DNA of 64,000 nucleotides, from assembly GCF_026151205.1 (NCBI RefSeq), contig NC_087073.1:13225837-13289836 (forward strand). The letters run 5' to 3'. Both the position numbers and the translations under genes were made by a program. The notes below the pieces were generated by a model, which saw only the letters and a program-made list of their open reading frames with translations, was not told the origin of the DNA and did not search any database. This document shows positions 1-11,000 of this stretch, one piece after another. The DNA comes from Bolinopsis microptera. Taxonomy: Eukaryota > Ctenophora > Tentaculata > Lobata > Bolinopsidae. Every line of letters begins with the position of its first letter. Within the stretch, counting starts at the first letter, position 1.

Positions 1-740
1 AGTTATTTAAGCACCAAATTATCAAGCTTTTTTGATAAGTAAATAAGTATTGCTTTGTTAGACTGATATTTTGCTGTGTCACAGATGCGAGCTAAATATT
101 TGTTCGTTTTCTTTGTTATGATCTTCGATCCTTACTTCTTAGACGCTTCAAGACATTCGATTGAGGTCAGATTCCACAATCATCACTAAACCTTTTTCCA
201 GCTATCGGATTAAGTTTTACTGTTAGCCCTAAACCTTGCAAATCATATTTCACCACAAAATTAGACCGGAAACCTTAATTCCACCCCTAAACCCGAACTC
301 CGGTCGTCTGGCTAGATTTACCACAAGGGACCACTAGGTTTTACGTTAGACCTAGACCCACAGTGTTAGACGACCAGTCCTACTTTAATAAGCCATTATC
401 TGAGGTTAATGCTTTAATTGTGGTTCCATTGTGTACGTGCCCTAGACCCCGGGTGTAACCTAGCCTTTATAGCACGATATTATCAGACAATCACTGCCAC
501 TAGAGGTCCCCTCCCCGTTAATTCCCATGTGACGTAATACAATTTAGTGGAAACAATTGAGGTGTAATTGTTGTTAACACGATAGGTGTGGAGCGGGTGA
601 TTGAGTTAGAGCATTTCTGTGAGGGGTTGTAGAACGGCAAATACCGCGACTTACGGTGAAGAAGAAGCTCTCAATGCTGTACAGTAAAACAATTACCTGG
701 ACAATTCATGCAATTAACTGACACACGGACATGGTAAAAT

Positions 741-795
741 GTGGCGGAGTGGAAGGTGTCTGAAACCGCAACCACTGAGCTATTCCGGCCCCCAA
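741..795 (-). repeat. Possible tRNA-derived SINE fragment
   Basis: Read on the minus strand, this segment has a good match to a tRNA internal A box (TAGCTCAGTGG), followed after only about five bases by GGTTTCAGACACC, which resembles a B box with one extra base. A functional tRNA needs roughly 30 bases between the boxes, so this is not an intact tRNA; a deleted tRNA-derived SINE head is the likeliest reading. Chance resemblance is possible. Confidence 0.3.
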
Positions 796-937
796 CAATT
801 GCAGCTGTTGCGCTTTTTAATTATTCGCGTTATATTTGCGAGCAGCGACTTTTATAGATTGAGTACTTTTGTCTGTTCTTACTTGGCATTATATTAGCTT
901 GATGATTTGGATAGTGAATCTACTGAGATTACTTCCT

Positions 938-1310
938 TTCGAACGAAAAATTGAACGAAAAATTGAACGAAAAATTGAGTTACAGATTTAACTGAAACTA
1001 AAATAGATTGGAGCTTAAATTTTGTTTTACTTTGTGGCACTACCAGCAACGGGATGAAAACCCTTTGCGATATTTGTTTGTGTTTGAAATTAGCTATTAA
1101 TTAAGTGTTTTTAAATGAGAAGAGCAACACGTTGCCAACTGCATTTTTAACTGTACCCAGAGAACTGCTCTGAAAAATGACTCTTAAATTATCCTTATCT
1201 GATCCTTATCCGACCCTTAACTGACCCTTAACTGACTCATAAATGACCATTATCTGGCCCTTAAATGACTATTATCTGACCCTAATCTAACCCTTATCAA
1301 CCCCTGCAAA
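938..1310. repeat. Two short degenerate tandem repeats
   Basis: Around 938-978 the 13-base unit GAACGAAAAATTG is repeated about three times. Around 1186-1310 a degenerate unit of about 15 bases (variants of CTTAACTGACC, CTTATCTGACC, TTAAATGACC) is repeated about eight times. Both are non-coding. Confidence 0.6.
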
Positions 1311-2323
1311 GATGTCGGATTGATTCAAGATAAGATTTGGTCTGAGTTAGGTTAAAGTTTCGGTTGAGATTGGGTAGAGATAATTTAAAATAAGGGTTGA
1401 TTTTATTTTTACTCTGGTTTTACACCAGTGTGAATCTTCTATCAGCTCTGTTTAGTCAGGGTTTCACAGGATCATGTGTCAAAACAGCTCATATTGCCAG
1501 CAACTTTATATGGTCGCCAGCTACAAACTTCCAAGATCCAATCTTTAAACGAACTACTGATTGTTCTGCCGGCCGTAACTTATTTTCACATGGCGATCAT
1601 ATTACATGTGTATATCCATTATACCACTGTATCTTTCAGCTTACAATTGTTACAGTTACCTTCGTAGGTAAATTGTGCCGAGATCCGTTCCTTGGACCAA
1701 CTTATTTCCAGCTCCTACAATTTAAGCCACTTTTATGTAATAAATTTACCTTTAATTTTGTCGTAAATGTCTTCATTCCTAGGGTACAACTTCGTTTGTC
1801 ACAGTTGACTAAAGTTAACCAGGTGCAATTTGTCACTAAATTGTTTGATGTGGTATAATTCAAAGAGACACCATGTAATGTTATTGATACGGTGAAAAAT
1901 GTAGTTTTCCTCTGAGATTGCGAGCTCGCCATACGAGGATATAAGTCGAAATGGATATTTGTTACATAGTGAGATAGTACTGGTGTTGGAAGTATTAAGA
2001 CCATCTTGATTAGTCATTTGATGATTTTAACGTTTTAAACTTTTGCCAGGACCGTAATGCAACTGATTATGGATTAAGTTTAAAGTTCTCGTCGAGTAAA
2101 AGAAGATCTGTAGCAGCGGCATTGAAAGAACTCCAAGAAAAAAGACACATCTTCAAGTCACAGATCAGAAACCTATACAAATCAAGTAAAGATTGACTTA
2201 TTCATCACAAACCTGAGGAATAACTGACAGTGACAGGGTGAGAGTATTTGATTTGTATCTACTATTAAGTGGGATATTATCGAGGACTACCAACAAAGAG
2301 CCGGATTGAACGACTAATGTAGG

Positions 2324-5300
2324 ATGCTGGGTGTACTGTTACTCCTACCCCTGCATTTAGTGGTGGCTGATGAGTATGACGCTCTCTTCAAAAAGATGAT
2401 GGTATGTATAATATTTAATTCCTCTAGGAAGAAATGAAATTTGGGACATTTGCAGTTTTTTTCACTTCAACCATTCTATTCGATTTTTTTCTTCAAAATC
2501 GACATCGACTTTTTGCAGAAATTTCAATGATTGTAACGTTTTTGAAACTTGAAAGTTAGCTTTCCAAGAAATACTGATATCAATTGTACTTCAGGATTGC
2601 AACCCTAGTACGGCGGCTTTCGCTATAAGTGCTGTGAAAGATGGAAAGTTGGAGTTGAATAGAGCCTACGGTAAGGCTAACAGAGAAAAAAACATTGATG
2701 TCACCAACAATACCAGGTTCACGTCCTTCTGTCACCAACTTTATTGTTTAAAAGCTAACTTTCCAGTTTGATGACATGACATATGGTGGCCAAAAATTAA
2801 ACTTTCAACGCTTCAATAGGGAAACCCTGCTTTGTACGTTTAAAAGCAGAACAGGGCACAGTTCCGTGAAACTTGGATTGAAACAATTTTAGGGCTACTA
2901 TGAAATTTACTATGGTTTCCAGCTATAACACATAACCTCTCTATTTCAGGTTTAGTATAGGGTCGATATCTAAAGAGTTTACTGGTTACATGGCTGGTAA
3001 ACAAGTGCTAGAAGGTCACTACGACTGGCAGGAGAAGATTACAGATATATTTGCCAAGAAAAACGTTAAAATGTCCATGCAAGGTGCCTTTAGGTAAGTT
3101 TTGATTGAATCTGACCTTCAAATTCTATGCATGAAATAAGACAATAATTTTTGCATTAAATTTATTAAAAATGTATGATGATACACATATTTTAATTACA
3201 ATCTGTGGTACAGGAACAAAACGTGCACGCTAGAAGATGCCATGACGCACAGAACTGGTATTAAGATGCACGACTGGTTACTCACAGACGACAGGGACAT
3301 CTCCCGATCAGATTGGGTCACCAAATTTATCCCACTTTTCCAAGAGGTTATTTTTTGAGCTTTTATCAATCAACGTTGTTGTCAAATTGGATCTATCTCC
3401 AGTTTTTTTTACTGATTTGAAAATATATTTATTAACTTTCTGAAAGACAGTTTATACTTGTCATAAAATTAAACACAGGTGCTAGACGCTGGTAACATAT
3501 TGCAACACTATCCAGTGGCAAATAAAAGAGTAATTTGCAATTGACACTTAATGAACCATGTAATATTGTAAAATTATTATAAGTCCTCGTTTGATCGAGC
3601 AGGAGGCATTCAACTTTCTAGAAGCGTTCTAAAACAAATTAATAAATCATGACATGTTCTTGTTAAAGTAATTATAACTTATTGGCGATGATAATGACAA
3701 ATGCGTGCAATTCAATAAAATTGCATAAAATTAATCACGTCATTAATAAGTAATGACTTAATTAAGTGAACGCAGATGGCCGCACAATTAACAATTTTAA
3801 CAGCATTATTTCTTGAGAACAAACATATTTGTGGTTTTAACTGTCAATATAGTTTCATCAAAAAGGTAAATACAATTACATTGTTAATCAACATTGCCAA
3901 CGCTCAAAACACCATTACATGTTGACGCATAGGGAGAGAAAATTCTGTAAAACCATCCGTCATCTTCAAAGCGAATATTTCAGGAATTGGAGATGAGATC
4001 TTCATTTTACTACAATAACTGGTTTTACACTCTGGTGGGATACATCGTGGAGTTGTTCGGAGGGAAATCATTCGAGAAACAGGTTTTTATTCACAGACTA
4101 GTCTTTATATACGATTCTTTTTCTTTTTGTTAGGCTTGTTAAAAATAACAAGCCTGTCTTTATGTATTAGAACGGCGAATAAAATACCTTCACCACTCCA
4201 GGGTAAATATTACAAACTGTTCACATCAACTCACCTCAGGTAAAAGAGTCAATATTTGATCCGCTGGAAATGAAACAATCATGTTTTGTGTCTGACGACG
4301 AGTTCGACGCGTTAAGCGAGAAAGACTTTGCTCAGCCGTACCAGGAAGGAGAGGACCGCAGTACTCTGTACCCCGTCCCTAAAGAGGCCATGAAGTTCAT
4401 AGGGATACACAACCCAGCAGGTATGAGAGAAGCAGCTCACACTGAAACTATGTTTTGTAGTGTCATTGATATATTAGTTCCACTGGTACCAAGGGAGCCT
4501 CTGGTACCGCTTGCACCATTCGAATCGGGATAGCACCATACTGAGCATTAGGTTCATTAATTTCCGTTTGACCTGTTTACCAACAGTCTCGCACATAAAT
4601 TAATGTTCCTGATTCAGGTGGCATCATATCTACAGCGGGTGATATGGCCAAGTTCATGATCGGTGTTATAGACGCACTGAACGGTGAAGATGGAGCCGTG
4701 CTGAGCAAGTAATTGATTTTAAATCAACCTTCTATATAAAAACACTACAAACCAAAACTTAATTCCTCTAGACCTACAAGATCGCGATCACACTACCTAA
4801 ATTTATATTTCAATTGTAAAAAGGTCGTTTTACTTGTGGTAATTAAAAACTACTGAATTGTTTGTTCTCTTGTCTGAATCTTCTTCCTCAGGGACGTTAT
4901 GGAGAGTATAACAGAGCCAAAGACACTGATGGGTATGCAGTTAGGGGACTCCACATTAATAGAGAAACCTACCTTCAACGCTACCTTCAAAGACAGTGGT
5001 TATGCTTATGGGCACATCATCGGAACATACAGAGGTACTGTGCTGTATGCAATATGTTGTTCTAAAGCGAAATTCAATAGTCAACTACCCTATCGGAATT
5101 TATTCGGTCGGACATTACTTAGTTACTTGGACGCTGGAGGGCTCGTAATTATGTCTCAAAGTTAAATAGTTGCATATTAAAAATACTATATACCCAACTA
5201 GTTGGATATTACACTTGCACATTATTTCATCATAGATTGGTTTAAAAGTATCACAGCCCAAACCTTTATCTACCTGTACTAGTAGCTGCATCATGATTGA

Positions 5301-6676
5301 TTAATTAAAGAAATCACCAGGGTACAAGTACGTTAACCACGGAGGTTCCACCTACGGGCACTACAGCCTCATCACTGTAATCCCTAGTCTAAAGATAGGT
5401 GTGTTCACCGTGATAAGTGGCAACAACTACAAGAACACTAATATGTGGAGGATGCAGAAGCCCATGCAGATGTTAGTTGTTTAAATCAGTATATTGTCCT
5501 GAAATCCATAAATATGAAGTAGAGATTATGACTTATATAATATAAGTATTTTTATCAGATATATAGAAACTCTATGAGTTTCTACATATCTGATGAAACT
5601 TCATTTAACAACTCATATTACGATGGTCATGGTCTATATCGTTCGCGTTTTCTATTCGCGGCACATTATAAACCTTCTGCTTTTACTTCTACAGTATATT
5701 TATGGGGAGGAGGAGTTTGGCGGGGACTCATGGCCCTGAAGCCCAATATCAAATATGATAATTTGTTTTTGCACTTTACAACTTTGCAGCTACATGCTTG
5801 ATAAGTTGATGAAGCAAGACGTGTGGCTGGACGCAGAAAATGCTTGTACCTTCCCCAAACCATGGATTGGAGAAAACACTGACACTTTTGAAGGGGCAAA
5901 GAGAAAGGTGGAAGAGGAAATAGTCGATAAACCATTGTCCGTGGAAGAGGCTGAGTATGTCACAGGAAATTACTCAAATCCAGTTTATCCGACAATGAAA
6001 TTGAAGCTGGAGGATTCTCAATTAAAGGTAAAACCAGCTCCAACCACAAATAGTTTAACTTTAAGATCGCAAGGATTTGAGAAGGTTCAGTATATTATTT
6101 AATGCGATACGAACTTAACAAGATCCACTTTCAGTTTGAAATGGGCAATTCCAACGGCACAATAATCCGAACACCCGGAGAAAATGAAAACAGATTAAAG
6201 ATAATCCTGAACATGCCGGTAGACCCTCTAAACCTACCCGAGAAGGAGAAGATGGTAGCCTACTTGATATACCCGACTGCGCCTTTAACTGCTAATAAGG
6301 TGAATTCACAACATCATTGTATTTGTAATTAATTTTGTCATGTGCTAATGCACTTACCATTTACAAGTTGAAATAATGAATTTTCTAATCTCTGTCCTAA
6401 TCGATTGTAAAAGAGGATGGATTTTTGCAAATAAAGGAGCTATCAAGAAATTGATTCAGCGTGCAACCATAATATTATATTGGCATCGTCGATAAATGGT
6501 CATTAGCTCTAACTGAGGGTTAATAAAACTTTGAACGATTTCAGGTTGAGAATTTAGAATTTGAAATGGGACAAGAGAGATACCAGTTCACCAGAAACGG
6601 TTCAGACACTCATCACCTCTCCGTATTTCTTGTGATCGGAGCATTTATAATCAAACTGTTATCAAATAACTGTTAA
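2324..6676 (+). CDS. Secreted serine beta-lactamase/penicillin-binding-like protein, 12 exons
   Basis: Exons 2324-2401, 2595-2716, 2950-3093, 3214-3346, 3984-4082, 4240-4420, 4618-4708, 4892-5034, 5321-5471, 5790-6027, 6135-6299 and 6545-6676 join in frame through GT-AG introns into about 558 residues. Residues 1-15 form a hydrophobic signal peptide (MLGVLLLLPLHLVVA). Class C beta-lactamase/LACTB-family motifs are intact: S72-I-S-K75 (nucleophile box), Y168-Y-N170 within a YNNWFYTLVGYIVE-like helix, and H337-G-G339 as the KTG-box equivalent. A last segment, SVFLVIGAFIIKLL, is hydrophobic and close to the end, so a C-terminal membrane or GPI anchor is possible. The family includes hydrolases and peptidases acting on amide or ester substrates; animal members rarely have a known substrate. 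The start is the first ATG and begins the signal peptide. No operon-like neighbour; the LINE-bearing caspase-like gene follows on the other strand. Confidence 0.88.
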
Positions 6677-8078
6677 TTTAGATAAGAATACACGAAATGT
6701 ACTGACTAAAACTAAATTCAGTAGCCAATTTAATTTCAGCTAGTTTTCCATAGGAATAGGATCAAGGGTCACAGATTTAAATATCATCGTCATAATTCAT
6801 ATTATGCCATGATGCTAAATAGTTTGCATTTCCGATTACTTTGCTCAACAGCAACATTTTGAAACCGTCACTGCACGTTTCATCGATAACGTGTTCTATT
6901 TATTACATATTTGAAATTTTCTCTGAAATCAAGAGAAGTAACTGTAAGTTTATAAGTAGATTATCTTATTAAATTCTTTTGTTAGCTCCTCAACTCTAGT
7001 TTTTTTGTCGTAAAAATTAAAATGTTAACCGGTTTTTGTTTTCGTTGTGATTGTTTTTAGTAAAATTTATATGTCCGTTCACGCAATATTTAGTTTATAA
7101 GTAGATTATCTTATTTAATTCTTTTGTTAGCTCCTCAACTCTAGTTTTGCTTGTCGTAAAAATTTAAATGTTAACCGGTTTTTGTTTTCGTTGTGATTGT
7201 TTTTAGCAAAATTTATATGTCCGTTCACGCAATATTAGTCCAAATTACGTCCAATAAAGTAATCAAAAATATTCTGTATTCAATTGATTAATTAAATTTA
7301 ATAAATTAGAGCTAGCGTCTCTTTTAATTTCTCTGCGGCCAAATTTGGTGAAGATTTAGTAATTTTCAAAGTAAGAATCCCGTGAAAAAGGACGGGAAAT
7401 TGAACCAGATCCCGGTCGTCCAGATCCCGGTCGACCACAGCTGGTTTCGGAGCTAACTCAGTTAGTGACTGGCTGGAAATTATGCACAATACAATTGAAA
7501 CGACATATTATGAAGTAATGGAATGATTATTGAATCAAGAATTTACAATATCACGGAACAAACCACGATCATAACGATCAATGATAAAGCATTTGAAAAG
7601 CTCTGAAATTTAGAATCAAGTACTTATATCTTACATTGAAACTTAACCGTTAAACATTTTAACTATTTAATTTACAAGTTAAAAATCATTTCTATATTAA
7701 CTGAACTAAACAGCATCACAATTATAAATTTAAAATATAAAACTAAAATTTCAACAGCTCTGATTAAACAGAGCAGTGTCGTATCTATTTGTAATTAATG
7801 TACTGGAACGTTATTATATTTGTATTACGCACGGGTAAAAAACCTATAACAATATGATCGTTTTCACATTTTTAGTGTTTTCAAATTCGTATAATTATAG
7901 ACATGCAGTGTGAAAATATGATAATATTAGGTCTTCTTCAAAAATCAAGTCTTTCAATTCGAAGTGTAATACTATAACTAACTTACTGATAACAGCAATG
8001 CCAACTTTCTAGCGGATATCACTCAAACGCAAAATTCTCGCCAAAATGGTAAATTGAATAAATTAAAACTGTTCTAAT
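6677..8078. other. Intergenic region between two convergent genes
   Basis: This AT-rich stretch separates the 3' ends of the beta-lactamase-like gene (+) and the caspase-like gene (-). Apart from the 145-bp tandem duplication I see no gene, RNA or further repeat. Polyadenylation signals for both genes should be here; several AATAAA-like strings occur but none can be assigned. Confidence 0.5.
6947..7236. repeat. Tandem duplication of about 145 bp
   Basis: The segment starting AGTTTATAAGTAGATTATCT at 6947 recurs starting at 7092, with the same downstream text through a GTCCGTTCACGCAATATT end. The copies differ by only a few substitutions and one-base indels, so the duplication is recent. It lies just downstream of the beta-lactamase-like gene and may fall in its 3' flank. 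No coding content. Confidence 0.8.
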
Positions 8079-11000
8079 TCAGAACGTGCTGTTAACAGTA
8101 CAAACATAAGTTTCTGGAGGAGCTGAAGGCTGACTAACAGACCTTATCCCCTCTGACACCCCACCCTGTATCACACCCCGGGGATCACACACCCCCTCCC
8201 CTGCAACATATCTCTCAAACTCTGAGTGGGTCACACCCTCTAGGTCACGTGTCACCAGCTGCTCCAGAGCCAGAGCAAATGCGTTAAACTGTTCGTGTGT
8301 GTCCAGCTCCTTCTGGAAACTGTCGCGCTCACAGAGGAGTATGCAGAGGGAGCTGAGACCGTTGAGGAAGATGGCGAAGTAGAGGCGGGAGTAGCTGAAT
8401 GTTGGTTCACTTAGTAATACCTGTGAGGGGGACAGGGTTTTAAGTGTACGGTAAAACCCCGATTTACCGCAAACTCCGATTTACCGTGGCTGTTTCTTTT
8501 TCCCAACGTCCGCAGTAAATCGTGGTATTACTGAATTTGCTTAGTCAGACTGTTCGTTAACATTTCAGTAGGAGAACAAATACTGTGGACACTTAAAATT
8601 AAGTAACATATAACACATGATAAAGGTAGGTCTACAATCTACATTCTACAGGCACCCTAGGCTGCATACCTTGGCGTCCTTCATCCGCTCATACCACCAG
8701 GACTGATAAGCGTACGACTTCCTGATCCTGCCTGACCAGTAGTCTACTAGACCTGGGTCTATCTGATCATAGTAGGAAGCGTCCGTCTCCACCTCACCAT
8801 CAGGCCCTAGGTGTGCTAGTACTGGTCTTTGCTCTACCTGTTGGATGCGTTTATTATTATTATTAATCAACTATATACAGCAAACACAAGATAATAGGAA
8901 ATAAATCATAAAATCGAGTGGCCGAGTAGTCTCGACTCACCCATAGCTTCTCCATAAGCGTCTATCATGAGCTTTGTACACTAAATCGTTGAAATTACTT
9001 AAACTAAATCTTTTATTTACAATCACAATAATATTCTTCGTCATAATGTCTTTTAATAATAAATCAAATAAATTTGAACGAGGTCTGCCCCTCCTTCCTT
9101 TGTAGTCAAGACATCCTAAACATGCAAATCTAAAAGATAAGAAAGCGGGAGTGTCATCACCGCTTCTGAGAACGTGCCCAAGCATCTTCCATCGTGCTTT
9201 CTTGATCCTTTCAGTAAGGGGACTGACATTACATCTCTTATATAAGTTCTCGTTACTGATAACCGTAGGCCAATAGGTGTTGATTATCTGTCTCAGATGC
9301 TTTCTTTGAAGAACGTCGACAGATGCCATTACGGTTTCAGGAGCAGCCCAGCTGCTACAGTTATACAACAACACTGAAGTGACAAGAGCTTCGTACAACT
9401 TCAGCTTTCTACTCTCACTGATCTGAACAGAACTATTCAACCAGACTTTCTTGTAGGTGTAGAAGGCAACATTGGCTTTGTTGCGTCTGTTGACAATATC
9501 TCTTTCTGAACAGAGCTTTGATCCTAATAGCACTGACTCTCGCCACTCTTCATTTCCTCTGATTTTATTGCCATGGGCATCCAAAGCATCTGTCTCTGCC
9601 AAATACACTCTTGTAAACACCGTCTTTGATTCGTTAACAAAGAGGCTCCAGTCCTTTAGTATGTCACTGGCAATCTCTAGTATCTTCACCAGACTCTGAC
9701 CATCTTCACTCAGAAGCTCAGCATCGTCAGCATAGGCGGACTCTAACGGGAGGCCTCTATCAGAGACTGGGGGGTTTGGTCTAGGAATTGTGACACTGAT
9801 CACGGCTCTGATGTGATTCAGGGCACCGGCAAGGGTCAATGTAAACACTTTACCTGCCAGACTGTCTCCCTGGTAAGCTCCAATATTAATCACGAATTCA
9901 CCAGACTCAGCTCTGTTGACCGTCACCTTGAGCTTTGTATTTGAGAGGAGGTACTGAACCAGGCGAATGTCGTCTCTAGAGCATCCTGCATCAATGAGGA
10001 GGTTGATGATGGTCTGTCTGCGGATGGTATTAAACGCAGCGGTCATGTCAATGTTGATTTTACTATACTCAAACTCGCGCCTGGTAACCACTGATGTCAA
10101 CATTCTCTGAGACCAAACCAGGTCAGCACAACTGCGACCCTGCTTGTATGCCACCTGCCAAGGTCCAGTGTACATATCAACGTGGTAATTGATTCTGTTC
10201 AAGGCTACGAGGGATAGGACTTTTCGAGTTCCATTTAGCAATGTGAGGGGCCGGATAGACTTTACCGGACCTCGGGGTTTTCCTGGCTTCTGAAGGGGTG
10301 TCAGGATACCTTCTCCAATAGCTGAGATGTATGTGTTGGTCTCAAAGGAGAGATTGTAGATCCTAGCCAACTCATAGTGGAGGGGATATCCAGCAGCTTT
10401 CATTAGCTCATTAGGTATACCGTCAGGGCCACACGCTCTACCGGATTTCAGCTTCATAACAGCACGGCCAACTTCTTCAGGTGTTATGGGACAGAGGAGG
10501 CTTCCAGGAGGGTCTATGAATGCTGGGAGGTGGGGTTCATCTTTGTCATTGAACTCATTATTAAAGTATTCTTTAATAGCTTCTGCTTTTAATGAGTCAG
10601 ATCCTAAGGTGTTGCCGTCTGCATCGTGGACAGTCACTCCATCTTTCTTCATCCTACACTGGGCCAAAGTTCTATTCGCTTCAAACATGCTTCTGCAGCT
10701 GTCGGTGTTGTTGATGACATCTACTAGGGCGTTAGCAGTGGCCTCGTTGATAGATTTCAACCTCTTTTTGATGGTACGTTTGAGATGGTTGATTCTTTTT
10801 CTGAGGTCACTCCTGTCACTTATCCCTGTGAGGCTACATTCTTGCTGAAGGGACTTTCTCTCTGCTGAAAGTTTAACGACAGTTGGATCGTCGCTGTACT
10901 GATGAGGCTTCCCCGGGGGCACTTTACCAACCACCTGGACGGCACATTTACTCAATATACCAAAAATATCAGAATTTTCAGAAATAGCATTATTAGTTAA

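Larger units (their letters stand above)
1..2323. other. Gene-free stretch upstream of the beta-lactamase-like gene
   Basis: I see no credible coding exon here; the open frames are short, overlap on both strands and have no domain character. It holds a short tandem repeat built on AACGAAAAATTG (about 938-978), a degenerate repeat of TGACCCTTA-like units (about 1186-1310) and a possible tRNA-derived fragment (741-795, listed separately). The last few hundred bases should contain the promoter and 5' UTR of the gene starting at 2324, but no motif stands out. Confidence 0.5.

Noticed and set aside
741-795. Functional tRNA gene
   Set aside because: A- and B-box-like motifs are only about five bases apart and no cloverleaf can be drawn; kept only as a possible SINE fragment.
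1397-2017. Overlapping open frames on both strands (up to 153 codons)
   Set aside because: They begin at non-ATG codons, overlap each other on opposite strands and have no signal, domain or splice support.
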